DNA of 64,000 nt from Actinomadura sp. CNU-125 (GCF_001942465.1 NZ_MKJY01000222.1:1-64000); one strand, 5' to 3'; shown: positions 16,456 to 25,333, numbered from the stretch's first letter. The notes: generated by a model from the sequence alone, not told the origin. Numbers and translations are program-made.

Positions 16456-16916
16456 GTCCTGCACTGGGGAGCGGGGAGGACTGGCAGGCTCCGGACGGCT
16501 CATGGGCGTCGTCGGCCGCGAACCGCCGCAGCATGCTCGGGAACCGCAACCGCGACACGTCCCCCGAGCTTGCGCTCCGGTCGCTCGTCCACGCAGCAGG
16601 ACTGCGGTACCGGGTCGCAGCCAAACCGCTCCCGGGTATGCGCAGGACCGCAGACATGGTCTTCCGGCCGACCCGCGTGGCCGTCTTCGTCGACGGCTGC
16701 TTCTGGCACGGCTGTCCTCAGCACTTCGTGCTGCCCAAGACCAACCCGGAGTACTGGCGTGGGAAGATCGGCCGCAACATGGAGCGAGACCGGGACACGG
16801 ACAAACGTCTGGCCGAGGCGGGATGGCTAGTACTGCGTTTTTGGGAGCATGAATCGGCCGACCGGTGCGCCCGTACAGTCTGCGAGGCGGTCCAGTCCAG
16901 GCGCCGAGCAGGCTAA
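16452..16916 (+). CDS. vsr: Very short patch repair endonuclease (Vsr)
   Basis: 154 residues with all family blocks: MLGNRNRDTSPELALRSLVHAAGLRYR, then TADMVFRPTRVAVFVDGCFWHGCP with the catalytic Asp and His, and TNPEYWRGKIGRNMERDRD. Vsr nicks 5' of a T:G mismatch created when 5-methylcytosine deaminates, protecting genomes that carry a C5-methyltransferase. Such an enzyme is encoded 5 kb downstream (22003). The GTG start overlaps the preceding stop. The C-terminus carries the conserved LRFWEHE. Strong support for a functional modification system in this island. Confidence 0.88.
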   Translation: MSPALGSGEDWQAPDGSWASSAANRRSMLGNRNRDTSPELALRSLVHAAGLRYRVAAKPLPGMRRTADMVFRPTRVAVFVDGCFWHGCPQHFVLPKTNPEYWRGKIGRNMERDRDTDKRLAEAGWLVLRFWEHESADRCARTVCEAVQSRRRAG

Positions 16917-16933
16917 GGGAACCGCTGCTTGCT

Positions 16934-16958
16934 CCTCAGCCACGCAGTAGCGCTGAGG
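16934..16958. terminator. Stem-loop between convergent vsr and DUF3883 genes
   Basis: CCTCAGC (16934-16940) pairs with GCTGAGG (16952-16958), followed by a pyrimidine-rich CTTCTTGG. It lies in an 80-bp gap between convergent genes, where a bidirectional terminator is expected. Confidence 0.45.
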
Positions 16959-16996
16959 CTTCTTGGTGCAGAAGGGGGAAGAGTCGCGGTATCCCG

Positions 16997-17767
16997 CTAG
17001 TCGCCTGCCCAGGCGGAACGTCGATCCTGCAGGTCTCCCAGCAACCGTAGGGGCCACGGTCGTCGGGCAGCGAGCCAGGCGCTGGCGACCGAGGCGATTG
17101 CGGCGACCGCGAGTTCGTCCGTGAGTTGGAGGACGACGAGCTGCCATAGGGGGTCGTACCGCATCACCTCGTACTCGCGGCGCGACAGGAAGAACGTCAG
17201 GCGGTTGCGGCGTGTAGTGGCCTTGGCTTCAATGTGCAGGCTGCGTCGGTCAGCGTGGACGGCGATGTCGTAGCCATAGCCATCTGAGTGAGCAGCAACG
17301 TGCTCGATCTTTGCGGAGACCGATGACGAGAGCAGGTCCATGAGTGCGGTCTCGCCAGCGGCGCCAATCCTCGAACGCTCTGCAACGTCGACCTTACCCC
17401 GAACGGTGTGAATCTCCTGGTACGCCTCGAGTTCGCTGAGCCCGAGTGCCGCGGCGGCCCGTCCTGCGTCGATCGGCAACTCAGTAGGCCCCCGTACGTG
17501 GAGGTCAGCATCGGGGAACCAGTGGACATCGCCGGCCAGCAGCACTGCACGGAAGACACGCTGGCCGACTGATAGGTCCTGCTCTGCGTTGTCCAGGATC
17601 CCAGCCTCTTGCAGCCATCTGTAGGCCGCATCGTACTGCGTGAGGCTGATGTCGCTGTATTCGACGTGGGTGGAGAACAGCGACCGGCACCGCGCCCGCC
17701 CATTGGCAGGCAGCTTTTCTACCCAACGGGCAGCAGCGAGGAGGACAGGGTCAGGAGGTACGGACAC
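16997..17767 (-). CDS. DUF3883 (NO VEIN C-terminal type) putative nuclease
   Basis: 256 residues. The C-terminal half has the DUF3883 signature: GAAGETALMDLL, then the acidic GYGYDIAVHADRRSLHIEAKATTR (residues about 165-190) and FFLSRREYEVM. The D...ExK arrangement is that of PD-(D/E)XK nuclease folds. The N-terminal half is helical and unassigned. In other actinomycetes this domain is common in restriction-type loci. GTG start overlaps the helicase stop by 17 bp; it is the last gene of the ParB-like/helicase/DUF3883 operon and a plausible DNA-cutting component. Confidence 0.7.
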   Translation of the reverse strand: MSVPPDPVLLAAARWVEKLPANGRARCRSLFSTHVEYSDISLTQYDAAYRWLQEAGILDNAEQDLSVGQRVFRAVLLAGDVHWFPDADLHVRGPTELPIDAGRAAAALGLSELEAYQEIHTVRGKVDVAERSRIGAAGETALMDLLSSSVSAKIEHVAAHSDGYGYDIAVHADRRSLHIEAKATTRRNRLTFFLSRREYEVMRYDPLWQLVVLQLTDELAVAAIASVASAWLAARRPWPLRLLGDLQDRRSAWAGD

Positions 17768-19589
17768 GGAGGTGGCCCATCAGAGCCTGGAGGTCGGCCT
17801 CGTCGAGGCCGCCCCCAACCGCAGGCTCCTCGTCGAGATCGGACAGTTGCTTCACCTCAGCGTCGTCCAGTACGTCCCCCATGAAATCCAACTTCGCCTT
17901 CAGCCGTTGCTGCACGACATCGTCAATCGTCTTCTCGGACGCCAGGACCGTGACGCGGGTTTCTGTGCCGGGTGCCAGGCCGAGACGGTGGATCCGGTCC
18001 AGGCTCTGCAGGAAGCGGCCAGCGGCGAAGTCCCGGTCGACGTAAACCGCGTCATGGCAATGGTGGTGAAGGCTGATGCCCTCGCCCAGCGTGGCGGGGT
18101 TTGACAGCAGCACCATGCAGTCGGGGTCGTTGCGAAAGCGAGCGATCTCCGCTTCGCGGTCCTCCGTGCCGCCGTGGACCAGCGCCGGCCGGAACCTCTT
18201 AAGGATGCGCTCAAGGGTGTTGAGGCTGCGGATAAAGGTGGACCACACCAGGGTCTTGCGGCCTTGCGCGGCGTTCGCATCCACGATGGCCAGCGTTTCG
18301 CGGTACTTGGGTGAGAACTCATAGCTGGGTAGGTCACGCAGCAGGTCGGACAGATGGGAGCCCTTGGGTACCGGCAGCGGCGGTACCTGGTATTCCAGTG
18401 GCTCGTAGCGAGTCGTGCCGACGTGCAGCAGGGTCGGGCTGGTCGCAGCCATCAGCAGGTAGACCGTGATCTTCCCCCAGGCCAGAAAATCCGCCTCCGA
18501 TCCGGTAGGACGTGCGGAAAACGTGCCGAGGAGAGCCTCGTAGATCTCGTTATGCAGGGGCGGCAGCTCGACCGGTGTGACTCGCGTGGTCACCGGAGGG
18601 AGCCCGAGCTCGTGCTTCGTAGTGCGGGTGAACAATGGCCGGAGGACCCGGCTGGCCTTTGCGAGGTCACCGCCTCCAACGGCTTGGATCACCCGCTGGC
18701 GGCCATGGCCCGGCCAGACGAAGCCAAACAGGTTTTCCAGATCCTTAGCACCATTGGGCGCCGGCGTCCCAGTCAGGATGAGTCGCCGTCGGGCCCGCGG
18801 GCCTAGGGCCAGGCAAGCTGATCCGTAGACGCCCCGGGCGCCGGCCTTCATTCGGTGAGCTTCGTCAAGCAGAAGCAGGGATGGCCGCGCCGACAGCCAA
18901 AAGCCGAGATCGTCGAGTGCGCCGTCCAGTCGCTCATAGTTGATAATCACAGCATCGGCGGCCAAGGTAGAGCCGTTGCTGTACAGCGACATCCGCAGAG
19001 GCTCGGCGAAACACACCTTGTTCTCGTACAGCCAAGACTCGCGCGCCGACTTGGGGGCAACAATCAGCAACCGCTCGACCTTGCCCTGCGAGCGCAGGGC
19101 CTGAAAGACGGCCAAGCCGACGCGGGTCTTGCCAGCGCCCGGCACAGAAAAGTTCGCGCCGTGGCGCAATGACAGGAGTCTGGTGATATCGCGGCGCTGA
19201 AAGGAAGTGAGGTCGCCTGTCCACGCGGGACCGAGGAGGTCACTGAGCTCTTCTGAAGCGAGTTCAGCACCGATCCGCGTGGTTTCTGAGGCGAGTTCCC
19301 GGGCTACAGTCTGGGCGTCGGCGGCCGAGTCCCGCACAAGGTCGGCCAGATGCCGGTTCCAACGCACGCTTTCAGGTTCCGGCCATGACTGGAGGGCGCG
19401 GAGGTTGCTGAGCAGGTCGTCGAGTTCGACGTCGAGAATGGTGGGTGTGCGTTGGACTCCGCTCTGGAATCGCAGAGCCATCCGACGCAGGTCGGCAGCA
19501 TGGTCCTTGCGGGTCTGGAACCGGGCCGTGATCGCATCGTCCCCGAAGGTGATCTCGAGACTCGGTTCGGCGCCGGCGTCCACAATCAC
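17751..19589 (-). CDS. SNF2/DEAH-type helicase of a defence-like operon
   Basis: 612 residues from GTG 19589 (GTGA overlap with the upstream stop). Superfamily 2 motifs are visible in order: Q-like SFQRRDITRLL, Walker A SVPGAGKTRVGLA near residue 160, Ia LIVAPKSARESW, DEAH box LLLDEAHRMKAG, motif III LILTGTPAPN, and in the second RecA lobe VWSTFIRSL, LSNPATLGEGISL and motif VI QSLDRIHRLG. It should use ATP to move on double-stranded DNA, as motor proteins of ATP-dependent restriction systems do. The N-terminal about 130 residues are family-specific. No nuclease motif is fused; the nuclease is likely the next gene. Confidence 0.8.
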   Translation of the reverse strand: MIVDAGAEPSLEITFGDDAITARFQTRKDHAADLRRMALRFQSGVQRTPTILDVELDDLLSNLRALQSWPEPESVRWNRHLADLVRDSAADAQTVARELASETTRIGAELASEELSDLLGPAWTGDLTSFQRRDITRLLSLRHGANFSVPGAGKTRVGLAVFQALRSQGKVERLLIVAPKSARESWLYENKVCFAEPLRMSLYSNGSTLAADAVIINYERLDGALDDLGFWLSARPSLLLLDEAHRMKAGARGVYGSACLALGPRARRRLILTGTPAPNGAKDLENLFGFVWPGHGRQRVIQAVGGGDLAKASRVLRPLFTRTTKHELGLPPVTTRVTPVELPPLHNEIYEALLGTFSARPTGSEADFLAWGKITVYLLMAATSPTLLHVGTTRYEPLEYQVPPLPVPKGSHLSDLLRDLPSYEFSPKYRETLAIVDANAAQGRKTLVWSTFIRSLNTLERILKRFRPALVHGGTEDREAEIARFRNDPDCMVLLSNPATLGEGISLHHHCHDAVYVDRDFAAGRFLQSLDRIHRLGLAPGTETRVTVLASEKTIDDVVQQRLKAKLDFMGDVLDDAEVKQLSDLDEEPAVGGGLDEADLQALMGHLRVRTS

Positions 19590-21001
19590 CGGTCCTTTGT
19601 CGCGTTGAGCAGCCAGTCCACACCATTGCCGGGGGACGTGAACGCCCGACCGGCCTGCTTGGCCAGCCGGGCAAGACTGGCCCGCAGAGCGATCAGGGCG
19701 TCGTCGAAGGCATCCTCGTCCAGTGCCCGTTTGGCCTTCGCTTCGGCGAATTCGGCGGCGCATTGGTCGATGTATTCCGCCGCGTCCGTCACACGTTCAG
19801 GGACGGCAGTCTGCCGCTTGCGGAGCTGGGCGTCCTTCCCCGCGAGGAGCGTGGCGGTGTCGAACACGTCTCTCGCGGTGTCGAAGACACTGTTAGCTGC
19901 AGCAACCTCTGTCGGGGAGACCTTGTCTGGCGCCCTTCTGGCCGCATCGGCTTTCAGTAGCATGTCAGTAAGACTGCGGACAGCTTTGACGTCGTCGGCA
20001 TCGTCAGGGATGACGACGTCGTCGAGCCCGGGGATACCGACCGGACCAGCAGCCGCGCCGGGCTCCGAACGGAGCGAATCGGGGAGCCGCACCTCTAGGT
20101 AGCGCTCGTAGAAGTCTGGTTCGGCAAGGCGAAGCGTCGTCTTGGGGAGGTCGAGGACCACCATGGCGAGGCGCGACTCCTTCAGCCGTTCGCCCGCGTC
20201 GGGGTCAGTCGCTGCCAGCCTGGCATAGTCGCGGGCAAGTTCCCGCAGCTTCTCCTGGTGGTCTTCGAAGTCAACTAGGCGCAGGCTCGCCCCGTCTTCG
20301 GTCCGGCTCCGGTCGATCGCGTCGTTGATCAGTTCGTAGACCCACCGGTCTCGTTGGAGGGTCGGAAGCTTGATATTGAACTCCCTGGCGACGTCCTCCT
20401 GCTTCCGCCCTCCCGCTAGCTCCTCCTCAATTGCTATGAGCCGATTAAGGTAGGAGTAGTCGCGGCGCTTGTCGCGGCGGAGCTGGAGGGCGAGCTCGAC
20501 CCTGTTGATGTCATGCCGACTGGTGTCCTCAGGGAGGACTCCTACACGGATGTACTCCTTCCCCAGTTCCCGGAGTGCCGCGCAGCGGGTGTTCCCGTCA
20601 ACCAGAATGCCGTTCGGGCTGATAATCCCGGGATCGCGCTGGCCGAACTCCTCAAGCTCGTCGAGGAGGGTCGTGTAATCCGGGTCGGTCTTGCCGGGAT
20701 CCTTAGGATCCCGCGTCAGCAGGTATCGGAGGTACTCCTGCCCCTCTTCACTCCAGGGCCGCTCGTTCAGGACTCGATTGCGCTCGGGGTCGAGAGTGCG
20801 CTGCGCCCGGACGCGGTGGGTGTCCGGGTTGAAGTACAGCATGCTGACCGGCATGGTGATCACGTAGAGATGCCGTTGCCCGGCGTCCCGCCAGTCGACG
20901 GTCACCTTGGCGCCGTCCTCAGCGACAGCCTGCTTCAGGCGGTCCTGGACGAGCGCTCTGATCGTTTCGCCCTCAGGCGGGATGCCAAAGCTTGCAGCCA
21001 T
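19586..21001 (-). CDS. ParB/Srx-fold N-terminal domain protein
   Basis: 471 residues. The ParB-like core is ISPNGILVDGNTRCAALRELG at about residues 128-148, with the DGNxR substrate-binding motif. A helix-turn-helix-like region follows (GGRKQEDVAREFNIKLPTLQRDRWV, residues 200-225), then a long helical acidic C-terminus. ParB/Srx folds bind nucleotides and act as CTPases, nucleases or DNA-modification partners. It starts a minus-strand operon with the helicase and DUF3883 genes, and is divergent from the HNH-like gene. No partition function is expected because there is no ParA. Its role in target recognition is conjecture. Confidence 0.7.
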   Translation of the reverse strand: MAASFGIPPEGETIRALVQDRLKQAVAEDGAKVTVDWRDAGQRHLYVITMPVSMLYFNPDTHRVRAQRTLDPERNRVLNERPWSEEGQEYLRYLLTRDPKDPGKTDPDYTTLLDELEEFGQRDPGIISPNGILVDGNTRCAALRELGKEYIRVGVLPEDTSRHDINRVELALQLRRDKRRDYSYLNRLIAIEEELAGGRKQEDVAREFNIKLPTLQRDRWVYELINDAIDRSRTEDGASLRLVDFEDHQEKLRELARDYARLAATDPDAGERLKESRLAMVVLDLPKTTLRLAEPDFYERYLEVRLPDSLRSEPGAAAGPVGIPGLDDVVIPDDADDVKAVRSLTDMLLKADAARRAPDKVSPTEVAAANSVFDTARDVFDTATLLAGKDAQLRKRQTAVPERVTDAAEYIDQCAAEFAEAKAKRALDEDAFDDALIALRASLARLAKQAGRAFTSPGNGVDWLLNATKDR

Positions 21002-21113
21002 AAATAATGTCCCTCCAATCGACTAGCGTAGCGAGCGCCGGGGGCTGCGGGCAGCGAGCGCCTACGGCCGCTGGACAGCATGCCGCCAGGGCTAGACGGT
21101 TAGGGGATGCAGA

Positions 21114-21812
21114 GTGAACGTACCTGCCTGGGACGACCCAGCTCTCAAAGCAGGCGGCATGGTCCGCGCCGCTCTCTGGCTCGTCCAGGAAGTGGGAGAG
21201 GGCAACAGCTTCACCAAGGAGCGTTTGCGGGCTGCCTTCCCTGGAGTCTCCCAGATCGACCGCCGGGTGCGAGATCTGCGCGACTACGGCTGGGTCATCC
21301 TTGCCAACACCGAGGACGCCACTCTGACGACCGAGGAGCAGCGGCTCACCAAGGTCGGCGCGGCTGTCTGGGACCCGAAGGAGAGGCGGGCTGCCGCACC
21401 TCAACACGCCCTGTCGTCCAAGCAGATCAGGGCCGTCTTGGAGCGCGACGACTTCCTGTGCACCACCTGCGGTATCTCCGGTGGTGAGGAGTACCCGGAC
21501 GACCCCAACCGGACAGCCGTCCTGTCAGTGACCCGGCGTACCACCCTCATGCCGGACGGTAGAGAGCAGGTGCTGTTGGCAACCGAGTGCAAGCGGTGTC
21601 GAGCCGGCTCCTCGGACTCTGCGGCCCGAGCCGATGACGTCGCAGCCGACGTCCGTGTCCTCGACCCGGCAGATCAGAGGAAGCTCGCACGCTGGATCGA
21701 GCGCAAGCGCCGCGTCTCCACCCCCTTGGACCGAGTCTGGTCGGCCTATCGGCGCCTGCCGCCGGAAGCGCAGGCCGAGATCAGCGCAGAGTTGGAGCAG
21801 CAACTCCGGTAG
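21114..21812 (+). CDS. HNH-like zinc-ribbon protein, candidate restriction component
   Basis: 232 residues from GTG 21114. The N-terminal third resembles a winged-helix DNA-binding module (NSFTKERLRAAFPGVSQIDRRVRDLRDYGW). The centre has LERDDFLCTTCGISGGEEY and ATECKRCRAG: two CxxC pairs placed as in HNH nucleases of restriction systems. The usual catalytic histidine between them is not seen; the corresponding stretch reads LSVTRRTTL. It may thus be a non-cleaving zinc-binding sensor or use another residue. It precedes the methyltransferase on the same strand by 190 bp. Confidence 0.55.
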   Translation: MNVPAWDDPALKAGGMVRAALWLVQEVGEGNSFTKERLRAAFPGVSQIDRRVRDLRDYGWVILANTEDATLTTEEQRLTKVGAAVWDPKERRAAAPQHALSSKQIRAVLERDDFLCTTCGISGGEEYPDDPNRTAVLSVTRRTTLMPDGREQVLLATECKRCRAGSSDSAARADDVAADVRVLDPADQRKLARWIERKRRVSTPLDRVWSAYRRLPPEAQAEISAELEQQLR

Positions 21813-22002
21813 AGAGCGCGGCGGATGTCGACGGCAGTCCTTCAGGACCGTAAAATGCCATCTCGCCGCGGCCTGACTAGAGCTAAGTAGCTGAAGCGCG
21901 ACTTTCCGCGCCGGAGCTATAGCGGCTGTAAGCGCGGATTCCCGCGTGGTCGGTACCGCTCAGCCGTGCGCGGTTCATTAGGGTGTCTGGAGGGAGAATA
22001 TT

Positions 22003-23337
22003 TTGTCCGGAGCAGCGGAGGACGATTCGCTCGAGGTCGTCGAGATCTGCGCAGGCGCCGGCGGGCAGTCACTCGGCCTGGAGCGCGCCGGCTTCCGCCA
22101 CCGCCTCGCGGTTGAACTGGACGGACATGCAGCCCGGACACTCCGCCACAATCTCGTGAAAGTTTTGGGATACAAGGAGAAAGAAGCTGAGGACGCCGTC
22201 CGCATCGGAGACGTAGCCGATCCCGAGGTCTGGAACCCCGACGAGCATCAAAACGTGGACCTGCTGGCCGGTGGCGTCCCTTGCCCTCCATTTAGCATCG
22301 CCGGAAAGCAACTTGGCGCCAGCGACGAACGCGACCTGTTCGCATGGGCGGTCGAATTGTGCGGCAAAATAAAGCCTAAGGCACTCCTGCTGGAGAATGT
22401 CAAAGGCTTGAGCGGGAACCGCTTCATAGCTTACCGGCAGCACGTACTCGATCGCCTTCAGGAATACGGCTACATAGCCGAGTGGCGGCTACTCCAAGCC
22501 GACCAGTTCGGGGTCTCCCAACTCCGTCCTCGCTTCGTGCTGATCGCGCTTCAGCATGAGTACGCCGAGTACTTTCACTGGCCGGAGCCGCACAGCAATC
22601 CCCCTGAAAGCGTCGGTGAACTGCTTCGCGATCTCATGGCAAAAGGAACCTGGAGCAAGAAGAAACTCGATGCCTGGGTTATGCAGGCCAACAGTATCGC
22701 ACCCACCATCGTGGGGGGGTCGAAGAAGCACGGTGGCGCCGATCTAGGCCCAACACGCGCTAAAGCGGCTTGGGAAGCCATGGGCATCGACGGCAAGGGG
22801 GTGTCGGATGGTCCTCCCGGACCGAAGAATCCCAGGGCTACGGGCGCCAAGCACCCGATGCTGACTAATGAAATGGTTGCCCGCATCCAGGGCTGGCACG
22901 GCGAAGAATTCGCTGATTGGGAGTTCCTCGGGGGCAAGACCGCCCAGTACCGCCAAATTGGCAATGCCTTTCCCCCACCGGTCGCCAAGGCGCTCGGCAT
23001 CGCCATCAAGTGCGCTCTCCGCAAGGAGGGTGATCCACACCCGCTCATCGAGACGTCGAAGGTGACCCTCGATCCGGTTTACAAAATCCTTCGGGACCGG
23101 AAGCGCCCAATAACGATAGAGCAGCTAGTTGTGAAGCTTGCAGCCAACGGGACACCCTTGGAACAACCGGAGGTAGAACGCCGCCTCGTCCACCTCGGAC
23201 ACGATTTCGAGCTGATCAAAAAGCAGCGCTCAAACGGCGAGACAACTTTCCTCCTAGGAGCATTCAAAGCATTCCTAGGCCAGGAGGATCACCAGCGCCA
23301 CGAATTGTTTGCCCAGCACCGCGCAAGGATCAGCTAA
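22003..23337 (+). CDS. DNA (cytosine-5) methyltransferase
   Basis: 444 residues with C5-MTase motifs: I EICAGAGGQSLGLERAGF (residues 14-31), IV GGVPCPPFS with the catalytic cysteine near residue 93, VI LLLENV, VIII QLRPRFVLIAL, and IX/X TAQYRQIGNAFPPPVAKALG. The target-recognition region lies between about residues 200 and 300. A further about 100 residues after motif X (ITIEQLVVKLAANGTPLEQPEVERRL) look like a winged helix. TTG start with GGAGGGAG upstream. It methylates an unknown site; Vsr in the same island fits its mutational by-product. Likely protects host DNA from the island's nuclease. Confidence 0.88.
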   Translation: MSGAAEDDSLEVVEICAGAGGQSLGLERAGFRHRLAVELDGHAARTLRHNLVKVLGYKEKEAEDAVRIGDVADPEVWNPDEHQNVDLLAGGVPCPPFSIAGKQLGASDERDLFAWAVELCGKIKPKALLLENVKGLSGNRFIAYRQHVLDRLQEYGYIAEWRLLQADQFGVSQLRPRFVLIALQHEYAEYFHWPEPHSNPPESVGELLRDLMAKGTWSKKKLDAWVMQANSIAPTIVGGSKKHGGADLGPTRAKAAWEAMGIDGKGVSDGPPGPKNPRATGAKHPMLTNEMVARIQGWHGEEFADWEFLGGKTAQYRQIGNAFPPPVAKALGIAIKCALRKEGDPHPLIETSKVTLDPVYKILRDRKRPITIEQLVVKLAANGTPLEQPEVERRLVHLGHDFELIKKQRSNGETTFLLGAFKAFLGQEDHQRHELFAQHRARIS

Positions 23338-23499
23338 AGGTCGGGCAGCCGGAAGGAGTCTCCCTTTCCGCGCTACCCAACCACCTCGTTCGGCGGTCAA
23401 CGACCTTCCCGTGATCACGCTGCGACCAGTACTCGTCCACCCAGCGATGAATGGCCCCTTGACTTCAGTAGGGAAAATGGAGAGCCATGGGTGGACACG

Positions 23500-23668
23500 G
23501 GTATCCTTAAGCCTTTGCAGCAGACCGGCGAACGCTTCGCCCGTCACCACAAGCCATGGGGCGTCCGGAGCTTGGAGTCTCTGATCGCGATGCCGGGCTT
23601 AAGGTCGCCAGTTCGATGCACATCTCGTCGTTGGCGCTGCCGCTGCAGGAGCTCCTGCGCCAGGTCAT
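23500..23668 (-). pseudogene. DUF397 remnant with two frame breaks
   Basis: Begins MTWRRSSCSGSANDEMCIELATL, overlapping the upstream DUF397 stop (ATGA). The family's continuation GIAIRDSKL lies in a second frame and VTGEAFAGLLQRLKD in a third. A tandem second copy of DUF397 that is either decayed or affected by sequence errors. Confidence 0.55.
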
Positions 23669-23859
23669 TGCGGCATGTTCAAGGCGTCGAGTTTCGCCGC
23701 TCGGAGGACCTTGGTGAAGGCTTTGTGGCTCATCAGTAGGCGGTCTCCATCTGGGTCGTTGGAGTCTCTGACGCCGACACCACCGGAGAGATCGGCTACC
23801 TCGACACAGGCCTCGTCGTTGATCGCACCGCTGTGGGAGCTCTTGCGCCAGTGGGTCAC
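23665..23859 (-). CDS. DUF397 domain protein
   Basis: 64 residues: THWRKSSHSGAINDEACVEVADL followed by GVGVRDSNDPDGDRLLMS, the full DUF397 pattern. These small proteins regularly follow XRE-DUF5753 regulators in actinomycetes and are suspected partners or antagonists in a regulatory pair. It overlaps the XRE stop by 4 bp. Molecular role unknown. Confidence 0.85.
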   Translation of the reverse strand: MTHWRKSSHSGAINDEACVEVADLSGGVGVRDSNDPDGDRLLMSHKAFTKVLRAAKLDALNMPQ

Positions 23860-24665
23860 TTCGTTGCCTCCAACTCACCGATGCGCGCCCGCGTGGCGTC
23901 CTCGGACAGCGCCTTGAACCCGATTCGTTCGTAATCTACGGCAATTTCGGTTATCTCCGTTGGTCCCTCGATCAGGCGGCCGCCTCGGCGAGCGCCGACG
24001 TAACCGATCTGCCGGTCACGCACGGTGATAAGCCGAAAGGGGCCGTCCAGGCCCAAATGTGCGCCGGCCGACTTGGGGATGATGCGCACTGAGATGTGTG
24101 GGAGGACTCCGACCTCGAGCAGGTAGCGGAGCTGCGAGCGCATGGCCTCGCGACCACCGATTTCAGAGGTGATCGAGTCCTCGTCCATCAGGATCCAGAC
24201 GTATGGCGGCGAGGGGCGGGTGAGGATCGCGTCCTGCCGGGCCATCCGCGATTGGATCGCCAGCTCGACGTCCTTGGCGTCACTCTCCGCAAGCAACGCC
24301 CGCATGTATCCCTCGGTCTGGAGCGGCGGAGGGATGATCTGGCCTTGATAGATCCTGATCACGCTTGCGGCGGCCTCGTGCTGGCTGTACGAGCGTAGCC
24401 AGTCTGGGTCATGAGCCGTCTCGGCGAAGAAGAGCAGTGTCTGGAAGTGGCCACCCGTCTTCCAGAGCTCGTCGAGGATCTTGGCTTGCTTCATGTCGAT
24501 ACGCGCGCGACCAGCTTCGATGTTCGCAACGTGCGACCGTACGCAGCCAATGATCTTTCCTAGCTGCTCTCCCGTCAGTCCATGTCTCTGACGGTAAAGC
24601 CGCAGGTCATGGGCCAGCCATGCATATAGCGACGACCGTGGATCGAGATCATCTGCTGTAGACAC
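23856..24665 (-). CDS. XRE family regulator with DUF5753 domain
   Basis: 269 residues from GTG 24665. Helix-turn-helix at residues 17-70 (LRLYRQRHGLTGEQLGKIIGC, RSHVANIEAGRA), then the DUF5753 domain with IIPPPLQTEGYMRALL, YVWILMDEDSI and ISVRIIPKSAGAHLGLDGPFRLI. Members regulate development or antibiotic genes together with DUF397 partners. The divergent gene at 24773 encodes a HATPase protein, so this trio resembles the XRE/DUF397/anti-sigma-like loci scattered in actinomycete genomes. Confidence 0.88.
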   Translation of the reverse strand: MSTADDLDPRSSLYAWLAHDLRLYRQRHGLTGEQLGKIIGCVRSHVANIEAGRARIDMKQAKILDELWKTGGHFQTLLFFAETAHDPDWLRSYSQHEAAASVIRIYQGQIIPPPLQTEGYMRALLAESDAKDVELAIQSRMARQDAILTRPSPPYVWILMDEDSITSEIGGREAMRSQLRYLLEVGVLPHISVRIIPKSAGAHLGLDGPFRLITVRDRQIGYVGARRGGRLIEGPTEITEIAVDYERIGFKALSEDATRARIGELEATK

Positions 24666-24772
24666 GTGAACCCCTTTGTTTGAGGCTTCTGCGAATACAA
24701 GATGAACTTTAACCGGCCTACCGATCCTTGACGTGCAAACACAAAAACAAGTCGAGAGGATCGACGCGAGCC

Positions 24773-25201
24773 GTGATCGGTACACCGGATTGTCTGATTA
24801 TGTCCATGCTTGCCTCGAAAGCGGCGCCGGGTTTGGCGCGTACGCTGACGAAGGCTCGACTGCATAAATGGAACTGCGCACACATATCGGACGACGCGCT
24901 TATGATCGCGTCCGAACTCGTGACCAACGCCATCACAGCGACGCCTGCGGGGGGCGAGATCCGCTTCCAGGTCAGCCGGGACTGTGGTGGGGTACTCATC
25001 GCGGTCTGGGACAACGCTCCGGGGACGCCGCAGGCCCGTCCAGTCGTCGAACTCACTCCAGAAGCGCTCGACCTGGCCGAGGAGCGGTGGGACAACAACG
25101 GCGGGTGGGGCCTGCCGATCGTCGCCACGCTCGCCGCAGAGTGCGGGTACTGCCCCGACTCCGTAAGGGGCAAATGGGCCTGGGCACGTCTCAAGCCCTG
25201 A
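24773..25201 (+). CDS. Histidine-kinase-like ATPase (RsbW/SpoIIAB-type) protein
   Basis: 142 residues from GTG 24773 (an upstream TTG is in frame). Bergerat-fold motifs: N box ASELVTNAITATP, G1 VWDNAPG and G2 NNGGWGLPIVATLA. No phospho-acceptor histidine domain, so it is of the anti-sigma-factor/ATP-binding type frequent beside XRE-DUF397 pairs. It may bind ATP and a sigma factor or the XRE protein; partner not visible. Promoter shared with the divergent XRE gene in 24666-24772. Confidence 0.8.
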   Translation: MIGTPDCLIMSMLASKAAPGLARTLTKARLHKWNCAHISDDALMIASELVTNAITATPAGGEIRFQVSRDCGGVLIAVWDNAPGTPQARPVVELTPEALDLAEERWDNNGGWGLPIVATLAAECGYCPDSVRGKWAWARLKP

Positions 25202-25333
25202 TGTACCTTCACTCCGCACTTGGGTCATGTGGCCGGTGTCGGACGTTCGGGGGCGGCCATGCGCTCTCGGTACAACGCTATGTGCGTGGGCCGACGAGTT
25301 CATGGCGGCCCTTTTCGAGGTGGGGTGGTGCTC

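Noticed and set aside
16997-21001. Dpd (7-deazaguanine) system because of ParB-like plus SNF2 helicase genes
   Set aside because: No DpdA-type transglycosylase or preQ0 genes are present, and a C5-methyltransferase with Vsr points to methylation instead.
19586-21001. Plasmid partition ParB
   Set aside because: No parA, no centromere-like repeats, and the gene is translationally coupled to a helicase.
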